The position numbers and the translations under genes were made by a program. Of a stretch of DNA of 7,013 nucleotides, positions 1-4,821 are shown in pieces. The DNA comes from Dietzia timorensis (lineage in GTDB: Bacteria; Actinomycetota; Actinomycetes; Mycobacteriales; Mycobacteriaceae): positions 1-7,013 of the forward strand of contig NZ_DYXM01000048.1 in the NCBI RefSeq assembly GCF_020742175.1, in the 5' to 3' direction. The notes below the pieces were generated by a model, which was not told where the DNA came from, made no database searches, and worked only from the letters and a program-made list of their open reading frames with translations. Position 1 is the stretch's first letter; every line of letters starts with the position of its first letter.

Positions 1-285
1 GACAAGCCGAGGCTCCTGGAATACGAAGGCGAGGCGGCGATGTTCCGGCGGAAGGTGGATCATGTCCGCGCCGCCCAGGGTAAAGGCCCCGGAAGGACCG
101 AGGATCCCGCCGAGTCCGGCGAGGAACCGGAGGACGGTGGTTTTGCCGACGCCGTTCGGGCCGGACAGCGCGACGACTTCGCCGGGCGCGACGGAGAAGT
201 CGACGGCGACGGAGAACTCGCCTCGGGTGATCGTGCCGGCGAGGCGGAGTGCGTGGTCGCGGGGGCTATGTGGGCATTCGCTCAT
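1..285 (-). CDS. modC: Molybdate ABC transporter ATP-binding protein ModC (partial, N-terminal 95 residues)
   Basis: This is the ATPase subunit that powers molybdate import, binding the ModB channel on the cytoplasmic face. Only the first 95 codons are present; the rest runs off the left edge. A Walker A motif (GPNGVGKTT, residues 42-50) and the Q-loop (VFQEP, Q90) are visible. The ABC signature, Walker B and any C-terminal molybdate-sensing (MOP/TOBE) domain would lie outside, so their presence cannot be judged. The ATG at 285 overlaps the modB stop in an ATGA arrangement, a usual sign of translational coupling. As sequence, the N-terminus could belong to several ABC importers. The ModC call rests on its place behind modA and modB. 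ABC ATPase is certain; molybdate specificity is inferred from neighbours. Confidence 0.9.
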   Translation of the reverse strand, partial: MSECPHSPRDHALRLAGTITRGEFSVAVDFSVAPGEVVALSGPNGVGKTTVLRFLAGLGGILGPSGAFTLGGADMIHLPPEHRRLAFVFQEPRLV

Positions 286-1082
286 GACACGCCCACCCGG
301 TCCGCCCAGCGCCCGCGCAGCACGATAAGCACGGCGAGCGAGACGACGATGAGGAAGATCGACAGGATGTTCGCGCGGTCCGGGTCGGTCTGCAGCGCGA
401 GGTAGATCTCCGAGGGCATGGTGCGGGTGACGCCCTGGAGGTTGCCGGCGAAGGTCACGGTCGCGCCGAACTCGCCGAGCGCGCGGGCCGCCGCGAGCAC
501 AGCGCCGGCGCCGATCCCCGGGAAGACCGCGGGGAGCGTGACCTTGCGGAACACCGTCGCCGGGTCCGCGCCGAATGCCGCGGCGGCCTCCTCGACATCG
601 CGGTCGCGGGACAGCAGCGCGCCTTCGACGCTCATCACGAAGAACGGGAGAGCGACGTAGGCCTGGGCGATCACCACGGCCGCCGTCGTGAAGGGAATGG
701 AGAAACCGAACGCGTCGAACAGCGGCTCGCCGGCCACGCCTCGGCGGCCGAGCAGCGCGAGCAGCGCGGCACCGCCGACGACGGGAGGCATCAGCATCGG
801 CACCGTGACCAGCGCACGGACCACGCGTTTACCACGGAAATCGGGGCCGGCGAGCAGCGCCGCGATGGGAGTGCCGATGACGGCGCACGCCGCCGTCGCG
901 CAGACGGCGCAGATCAACGAGAGCCTGATCGCGTCCCAGACAGCGCCGTCGGAGGTGAGCTCGGACAGCCGACCAAGCGGGGTGAGGATGACCAGCGCGA
1001 GCAGCGGGGCGACGAAAATCGCGACCCCGATCCAGCCGGCAACGCGGAGCGCGGCGCCTCCCGCGCGCGAGCGCGAACGCAC
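282..1082 (-). CDS. modB: Molybdate ABC transporter permease ModB
   Basis: Integral membrane channel of the molybdate importer, 266 residues, within the usual ModB size. Hydrophobic membrane segments can be read at about residues 14-36, 52-76, 86-112, 130-152, 185-200 and 240-258. The cytoplasmic EAA loop that docks on ModC is at about 164-184 (EEAAAAFGADP, then FRKVTLP), followed by ALGEFGAT (about 201-208), which is typical of ModB/CysT-type permeases. The start chosen is the GTG at 1082, two bases after the modA stop, with a weak GAGGG at 1096-1092. The frame stays open much further upstream, but that part is arginine-rich antisense of modA. The ATGA overlap with modC supports one transcript. 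A sulfate/tungstate permease would look similar; modA upstream favours molybdate. Confidence 0.93.
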   Translation of the reverse strand: MRSRSRAGGAALRVAGWIGVAIFVAPLLALVILTPLGRLSELTSDGAVWDAIRLSLICAVCATAACAVIGTPIAALLAGPDFRGKRVVRALVTVPMLMPPVVGGAALLALLGRRGVAGEPLFDAFGFSIPFTTAAVVIAQAYVALPFFVMSVEGALLSRDRDVEEAAAAFGADPATVFRKVTLPAVFPGIGAGAVLAAARALGEFGATVTFAGNLQGVTRTMPSEIYLALQTDPDRANILSIFLIVVSLAVLIVLRGRWADRVGVS

Positions 1083-1084
1083 CC

Positions 1085-1912
1085 CTAGTTGCCCTCGGGC
1101 GCGAGGAATCCGGACTTGGCGAGAATGTCCTGCGCCTCGGGGGTGAGGAGGAACTCCTGGAACCGGCCCGCAGCCGAGTTCGCGGCCTCGTCGCCGTCGT
1201 CGGCGGTCGACTGGGCGACGGGGTAGCTCGTGGTCGCGGCCTCGGCGTCCGGGACGTCGATGCCTAGGACATCGCCGCGCGCGGAGGCGACATCGGTGCG
1301 GTAGACGATGCCCGCGTCGACCTCGCCGGTGCGCACGCGCGTGAGCACCGCCGTGACATCGTTCTCGCGGGTGACGGGCTCGAACTGGACCCCGTCCGCG
1401 TCGATGACCTTCTTCGCTGCCGCGCCGCACGGCACCTCGACCTCGCACAACGCGACGCGGACGTCTTCGCCCGCGAAGTCGTCGAGCCCGTCGATGTGCG
1501 CCGGGTTGTCGGCGGGCACCGCGATCTGCGGGACGTTGCGGGCGAATATCGCTTCGCCTGTGACGACGCCGGCCTTGGTCGCCGGTTCCAGCGAGGCTTC
1601 GCTCGCGAGCATGACGAGGTTGTACGGGGCGCCGCCGATGAGCTGGGACACGAGCGTCGGCGAACCGGCGGGCTCGAACTCGACCTGCACATCGGGGTTG
1701 GTCTCGTTGAATTTCTCGATGAGCTGCGGGAGAACATCGGAGAGCGAGGCCGCGGCGCCAATTCGGATGGTGACCTGTGACTGCTCCGAGTCCGCACCGG
1801 AACCGGAATCGGTCGAGCATCCGGCGGCGAGAACCGCGGTGGCGGCGAGGGCTGCGCCTGCGCGGCGGAAGGTCGCCGCACGGGTGGAGGAACGGATGAG
1901 CGAGCTGGTCAC
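1085..1912 (-). CDS. modA: Molybdate-binding lipoprotein ModA
   Basis: Extracytoplasmic solute-binding protein that captures molybdate (and usually tungstate) and passes it to ModB. It has 275 residues. The N-terminus is a lipoprotein signal peptide: basic residues up to R17, a hydrophobic stretch and a lipobox LAAGC with C32 as the lipidated cysteine, so the mature protein is anchored to the outer face of the membrane. Family motifs follow: AAASLSDVL (53-61), a conserved Ser (S84) after the EFEPAG strand, GGAPYNLVMLASE (93-105), and VDAGIVYRTDV near the C-terminal lobe. C156 and C162 (CEVEVPCG) could form a disulfide outside the cell. The start is the GTG at 1912, with GGAGG at 1923-1919, 6 bases away; the frame runs open to 2008 but that part overlaps moaD and would precede the signal peptide. 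Confidence 0.94.
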   Translation of the reverse strand: MTSSLIRSSTRAATFRRAGAALAATAVLAAGCSTDSGSGADSEQSQVTIRIGAAASLSDVLPQLIEKFNETNPDVQVEFEPAGSPTLVSQLIGGAPYNLVMLASEASLEPATKAGVVTGEAIFARNVPQIAVPADNPAHIDGLDDFAGEDVRVALCEVEVPCGAAAKKVIDADGVQFEPVTRENDVTAVLTRVRTGEVDAGIVYRTDVASARGDVLGIDVPDAEAATTSYPVAQSTADDGDEAANSAAGRFQEFLLTPEAQDILAKSGFLAPEGN

Positions 1913-1914
1913 GG

Positions 1915-2175
1915 TTAGCCTCCGGTGAAGGGCGGGAGCACGTCGACCTTGCGGCCGTGCGGGCGGGAGAGGTCGCGGGTGAGGACCTCGTCGACGAAGA
2001 AGCGGCACGCGTCGAGGAGTTCGACGGCCTTCTCGCCGTGGGTGCTCACGATGGCCTCGCGGACTCCGGCCAGCGTACCCCCGGCGACCTGCAGCGTCTC
2101 GCTTTCGGTGCCGACCGTGTCGGCGGCCCAGGCGAAATATTCGACTTCGACGGCCTGCGTGACGAGCTCAGCCAC
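1915..2175 (-). CDS. moaD: Molybdopterin synthase small subunit MoaD (ubiquitin-like sulfur carrier)
   Basis: Sulfur carrier of molybdopterin synthase. Its C-terminal glycine is adenylylated and then thiocarboxylated by a MoeB/MoeZ-type enzyme, and MoaE uses the sulfur to convert cyclic pyranopterin monophosphate into molybdopterin. The protein has 86 residues, typical for the family, and ends in PPFTGG, the Gly-Gly tail on which the chemistry depends. An N-terminal strand (VEVEYFAWAADTVG) and the amphipathic helix after TLAGVREAI fit a beta-grasp fold. The start chosen is the GTG at 2175, which overlaps the moaA stop by 8 bases and has GGAGG 5 bases upstream; the frame runs open to 2610, but that part is a shadow of moaA. 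No activating MoeB/MoeZ gene is in the window. A ThiS-like carrier is the alternative, made unlikely by moaA, moaE and moaC nearby. Confidence 0.92.
   Translation of the reverse strand: MAELVTQAVEVEYFAWAADTVGTESETLQVAGGTLAGVREAIVSTHGEKAVELLDACRFFVDEVLTRDLSRPHGRKVDVLPPFTGG
1919..1923 (-). promoter_or_regulatory. Ribosome binding site of modA, inside the last codons of moaD
   Basis: A GGAGG core lies 6 bases before the modA GTG at 1912. It is formed by the GGA GGC codons that encode the C-terminal Gly-Gly of MoaD, just before the moaD TAA (1917-1915). This decides the modA start and suggests that modA is translated in coupling with moaD. Confidence 0.75.
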
Positions 2176-3151
2176 CGATTCCTCCCATCGTCCGCTTGGC
2201 GCGGGGGCGGTCGTCGGTGAGCCCGCCGTGTCCGGCCCACTTGCCCCACATCGCCTGTTTCCAGAGCTCGCCGATCTCCTCGTCGCTCGCGCCGGCGCGC
2301 AGTGGCGTGAGCAGGTCGGTTTCGTCGTCTCCGAACAGGCACGGCCGAACGGTCCCCTCCGCCGTGACGCGTGTGCGGTCACAGGCGGCGCAGAACTGCC
2401 GGGTGACCGACGCGATGATACCGACGGTGTGGGGGCCGCCATCGACCTGCCAACGTTCCGCGGGCGCCGCAGGATCGTCGCGCCCGACAGGGGTGAGCTC
2501 GAAGTGTTCGGACAGGACCGCGAGCAGCTCATCCGCGGTAACCATCGCGTCGCGCTGCCACGTCTGCTCCGCCTCGAGTGGCATCTGCTCGATAAAGCGC
2601 AGCTCGGCACCTTCGTCCATGCAGAACCTCAGCAGCTCCGGAGCGCCGGCGAGCGTCTCGCGCATCGCCACCGCGTTGACCTTGACCGGACCGAGCCCGG
2701 CGGCCTTCGCCGCGCGCACCCCGGCGATGGACGAGTCGACGCGGTCTCGGCGGGTGACTCGCTCGAATGTCGCCCGGTCGACGGTGTCGAGCGAGATGTT
2801 GACCCGCGTGAGCCCCGCTGCGGCGAGGGCGTCTGCGCGCTTGGCCAGGCCGAGCGCGTTCGTCGTGATCGCGAGCGGAACCGCCGGGTGCAGCTCGTGG
2901 CACCGCGCGACGATGTTTTCGAGGTCTCGGCGCAGTAGCGGTTCGCCCCCGGTGAAGCGCACCTCGGCGATGCCGAGATCGCGGATAGCGAGGTCGACGA
3001 GGCGGACGACTTCCTCCGACGTCATAAGCCGATCCGCGGGGACCAGCGGCAAACCTTCGGCGGGCATGCAATAGGTGCAGCGCAGGTTACATTTTTCGGT
3101 GAGCGAGACGCGGAGATCACGCGCCACGCGCCCGAACGTGTCGAGGAGCAT
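2168..3151 (-). CDS. moaA: GTP 3',8-cyclase MoaA (radical SAM)
   Basis: First enzyme of molybdenum cofactor synthesis: with S-adenosylmethionine it cyclises GTP to 3',8-cyclo-7,8-dihydro-GTP, which MoaC then rearranges. It has 327 residues, the usual MoaA length. The radical-SAM cluster motif CNLRCTYC gives C21, C25 and C28; FTGGEP (66-71) is the SAM-binding strand. The second [4Fe-4S] cluster, which contacts GTP, is given by FCAACDRTR and a later PCLF (C254, C257, C271; CxxC-x13-C). The C-terminus is MGGIGG, with the Gly-Gly tail needed for activity in this family. The start is the ATG at 3151, behind a strong AAAAGGAGG. Open frame further upstream (to 4333) is antisense of moaCB. It is the first gene of the likely moaA-moaD-modABC operon, divergent from moaCB. 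Confidence 0.97.
   Translation of the reverse strand: MLLDTFGRVARDLRVSLTEKCNLRCTYCMPAEGLPLVPADRLMTSEEVVRLVDLAIRDLGIAEVRFTGGEPLLRRDLENIVARCHELHPAVPLAITTNALGLAKRADALAAAGLTRVNISLDTVDRATFERVTRRDRVDSSIAGVRAAKAAGLGPVKVNAVAMRETLAGAPELLRFCMDEGAELRFIEQMPLEAEQTWQRDAMVTADELLAVLSEHFELTPVGRDDPAAPAERWQVDGGPHTVGIIASVTRQFCAACDRTRVTAEGTVRPCLFGDDETDLLTPLRAGASDEEIGELWKQAMWGKWAGHGGLTDDRPRAKRTMGGIGG
2176..2186 (-). promoter_or_regulatory. Ribosome binding site of moaD, inside the end of moaA
   Basis: GGGAGG (2186-2181) lies 5 bases before the moaD GTG (2175-2173). It sits in the ATG GGA GGA codons of the MoaA C-terminus, and the GTG itself spans the two codons of the final Gly-Gly of MoaA (GGT GGC). This fixes the moaD start and implies coupled translation. 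Confidence 0.75.
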
Positions 3152-3155
3152 CGCG

Positions 3156-3164
3156 CCTCCTTTT
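3156..3164 (-). promoter_or_regulatory. Strong ribosome binding site of moaA
   Basis: AAAAGGAGG (minus strand, 3164-3156) ends 4 bases before the moaA ATG at 3151. It is the best Shine-Dalgarno match in the window and contrasts with the divergent moaCB gene, which has none at a good spacing. Confidence 0.8.
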
Positions 3165-3186
3165 CCACCTGTTCGTCTCGCTCCCC

Positions 3187-3192
3187 AGGCTA
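3187..3192 (-). promoter_or_regulatory. Candidate -10 element for the moaA operon
   Basis: TAGCCT on the minus strand fits the actinobacterial TAnnnT -10 pattern. Transcription would begin near 3178-3181 and give a leader of about 28 bases that contains the moaA Shine-Dalgarno. No convincing -35 is seen: with a 17-base spacer it would be TTCGTG (3215-3210). The call rests on a short degenerate motif in a region where it is expected. Confidence 0.4.
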
Positions 3193-3226
3193 CGCGCGCG
3201 GCGGGCGGGCACGAAAAGCGCGGCGC

Positions 3227-3232
3227 TAGGAT
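3227..3232 (+). promoter_or_regulatory. Candidate -10 element for a leaderless moaCB transcript
   Basis: TAGGAT fits TAnnnT and ends 7 bases before the moaCB ATG at 3240, so the first transcribed base would be at or next to the A of the start codon. That is the usual geometry of leaderless actinobacterial genes. No good Shine-Dalgarno precedes this ATG and no -35 consensus is visible at 3204-3209, which is common for such promoters. Confidence 0.5.
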
Positions 3233-3239
3233 TGGGGCC

Positions 3240-4364
3240 ATGGCCAAGCACTCCAAGCCCGAGAACGACGACGCGCCTGAGAACGCCGCAGGCGGACCGG
3301 GGCTGACGCACACCGATGCCGCCGGCGCGGTGCGCATGGTCGACATCGACGATAAGGCCGTGACCAGCCGAACCGCTACCGCGACGGGCGTTTTCGTCAC
3401 GACCGCGAAGGTCATCGACCTCATCGCGAGCGACGGCATGCCGAAGGGCGACGTGCTCGCCACCGCGCGGCTCGCGGGGATCGGCGCGGCGAAGCACACT
3501 TGGGAGCTCGTGCCGCTGTGCCACCAGATCCCGCTGACGGGCGTCAAGGTGGAGCTCACCCCGAATGTCGACCGCATCGAGATCTCCGCGACGGCGAAAA
3601 CGACGGGAAAGACGGGCGTGGAGATGGAGGCGCTCACCGCGGTGCACGTCGCCGCGCTCACCCTGCACGACATGGTCAAGGCCGTCGATCCCGCGGCGCG
3701 CGCGGAGGACATCAGGCTCGTCTCCAAGACCGGTGGCCGCTCGGGATCGTGGTCGCGAGGGGGCGAGGCGGGGCCTGCGGGCGCCGCACTTTCGGAGGCG
3801 GTCGGGGCACTGCGCGAGTTCGCCGCGCGCGAGCCGGGCGAGGCGCGCACGGCGGTCGTGCTCACCTCCTCGACCCGCGGGGCCCTCGGCGAGCGCAAGG
3901 ACAAGACAGGACCGAAGATCGCGGACTGGCTGCGCGGCAAGGGGTATGACGTCGCAGGTCCCCTTCTCGTGGCCGACGCGGATATCTCCGTCGCGCTGCG
4001 GGAGGCACTCGCCGCGAAGCCCTCGGTCGTGCTCACCACCGGCGGCACGGGTGTCGCACAGGACGACCGGACGCCGGAGGCCGTCTCCGAGCTGCTCACC
4101 CGCGAGGTGCCCGGTGTAGGCGAGGCGATGCGCGCGCACGGCCGCGCGAACACCCCGCTGGCCGACGTGTCCCGCTCGGTCACCGGTTTCGCCGGTTCTA
4201 CTTTTGTCGCGACCCTGCCGGGCTCGCGCGGCGGGGTGGCCGACGGGCTCGCTGTGCTCGACACCCTGCTCGACCATCTGCTCATGGTGTCCGAGGCGGT
4301 CGGGGATGCCGCCGGCGTGCACGAAGAGGGCAATTCGTCTGCAAGGGGCCGGCATGGGAAATAG
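3240..4364 (+). CDS. moaCB: Bifunctional molybdenum cofactor protein: MoaC fused to MoaB/MogA
   Basis: One 374-residue protein with two enzymes of the pathway. Residues 1-20 are a polar tail. Residues about 21-170 are MoaC (cyclic pyranopterin monophosphate synthase): LTHTDAAGAVRMVDI, KGDVLATARLAGI (69-81), AAKHTWELVPLCHQIPL (83-99), GVEMEALTAVH (126-136), DMVKA (144-148, with the D and K matching the catalytic pair), and KTGGRSG (163-169). A short Gly/Ser-rich link and helix (about 170-200) lead to a MoaB/MogA domain (about 203-360) with VVLTSSTRG, TTGGTG (266-271) and DDRTPEA (275-281), the family's molybdopterin adenylyltransferase signature. The natural order of steps is MoaC, MoaD/E, then MogA, so the fused activities are not consecutive. 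The ATG at 3240 is chosen because it follows a leaderless-type -10 and sits 20 residues before MoaC homology; upstream frame (to 3075) is antisense of moaA. Such fusions are known in some bacteria. Confidence 0.95.
   Translation: MAKHSKPENDDAPENAAGGPGLTHTDAAGAVRMVDIDDKAVTSRTATATGVFVTTAKVIDLIASDGMPKGDVLATARLAGIGAAKHTWELVPLCHQIPLTGVKVELTPNVDRIEISATAKTTGKTGVEMEALTAVHVAALTLHDMVKAVDPAARAEDIRLVSKTGGRSGSWSRGGEAGPAGAALSEAVGALREFAAREPGEARTAVVLTSSTRGALGERKDKTGPKIADWLRGKGYDVAGPLLVADADISVALREALAAKPSVVLTTGGTGVAQDDRTPEAVSELLTREVPGVGEAMRAHGRANTPLADVSRSVTGFAGSTFVATLPGSRGGVADGLAVLDTLLDHLLMVSEAVGDAAGVHEEGNSSARGRHGK
4343..4348 (+). promoter_or_regulatory. Ribosome binding site of moaE, inside the end of moaCB
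   Basis: AAGGGG lies 5 bases before the moaE ATG at 4354 and inside the last codons of moaCB. It supports this ATG as the start and coupled expression of the two genes. Confidence 0.55.
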
Positions 4365-4794
4365 CGTTCTGCTCGCGGAGATCCGCGATGAGGCGTTCGA
4401 TCCGGCCGAGGTCGAGGCGCTCGTGCGCGCCGATTCGGTCGGCGCGACCGTGTGTTTCACCGGGCTCGTGCGCGACCACGACCGCGATCTCCCCGGCGAG
4501 ACCGTGACCTCTCTCGAGTACTCCTCGCACCCGGCGGCACCGGATTTCATGGCGCAGGTGTGCGGCGAGATCGCCGCGAAGTTCGGGGTTCGCGTGGCCG
4601 CCGCGCACCGCGTGGGCACGCTCGCGGTCGGGGATGTCGCGGTCGCCGCCGCGGTGTCGAGCGCGCACCGCGGCGATTCATTCGAGGCGTGCCGCGAGCT
4701 CATCGACCGCATCAAGTCCGAGGTGCCGATCTGGAAGCGGCAGTACGGGGCGGCCGGTTCGGCCGAATGGGTCCGCGGCAACTGCGAGCACTGA
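4354..4794 (+). CDS. moaE: Molybdopterin synthase catalytic subunit MoaE
   Basis: Large subunit of molybdopterin synthase. It binds cyclic pyranopterin monophosphate and takes two sulfurs from thiocarboxylated MoaD. The 146 residues match the family length. Hallmarks are GATVCFTGLVRDHD (30-43), SLEYSSHP (53-60, the LEYE-like strand with Ser in place of the common Glu), the RVGTLAVGDVAV segment, SAHR (103-106) and IKSEVPIWKR (120-129). K121 and K128 correspond to the two catalytic lysines described for the Escherichia coli enzyme. The ATG lies inside the end of moaCB, an 11-base overlap in another frame, with AAGGGG upstream. Its partner MoaD is not next to it but in the divergent operon, so equal supply of the two subunits depends on both promoters. 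Confidence 0.96.
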   Translation: MGNSVLLAEIRDEAFDPAEVEALVRADSVGATVCFTGLVRDHDRDLPGETVTSLEYSSHPAAPDFMAQVCGEIAAKFGVRVAAAHRVGTLAVGDVAVAAAVSSAHRGDSFEACRELIDRIKSEVPIWKRQYGAAGSAEWVRGNCEH

Positions 4795-4821
4795 CTGGGC
4801 GCGACGCGGCCGTAAACCCGC

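Larger units (their letters stand above)
3152..3239. promoter_or_regulatory. Divergent intergenic control region between moaA and moaCB
   Basis: These 88 bases are the only sizeable non-coding stretch. They hold the moaA ribosome binding site, two candidate -10 boxes facing away from each other 34 bases apart, and between them a GC-rich segment with a short A run (AAAA at 3214-3217). An imperfect inverted repeat (CTACGCG at 3190-3196 against GCGCTAG at 3223-3229) brackets the centre. I do not see a recognisable ModE-type operator, and the region is too short for a complete Moco riboswitch ahead of either gene. Confidence 0.55.

Noticed and set aside
282..1820. 512-residue open frame ending in ModB
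   Set aside because: The first half overlaps modA in another frame and is arginine-rich without a fold signal; the GTG at 1082 directly after the modA stop gives a normal ModB.
1925..2938. 337-residue plus-strand open frame opposite moaD and moaA
   Set aside because: Basic, low-complexity translation with no recognisable motif, opposite two well-supported genes.
3075..3239. Upstream in-frame ATG that would lengthen the MoaC-MoaB fusion by 55 residues
   Set aside because: It lies inside moaA on the other strand, has no MoaC-like residues, and the ATG at 3240 matches a leaderless-type promoter and the family start.
3152..3239. Moco riboswitch ahead of moaA
   Set aside because: The space is only 88 bases, the likely leader is about 28 bases, and no extended conserved stem structure can be read.
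2168..4333. Very long open frame that would give MoaA an N-terminal extension of almost 400 residues
   Set aside because: The added part is antisense to moaCB, Ser/Ala/Arg-rich and low in complexity. The ATG at 3151 has a strong ribosome binding site and gives the normal MoaA length.
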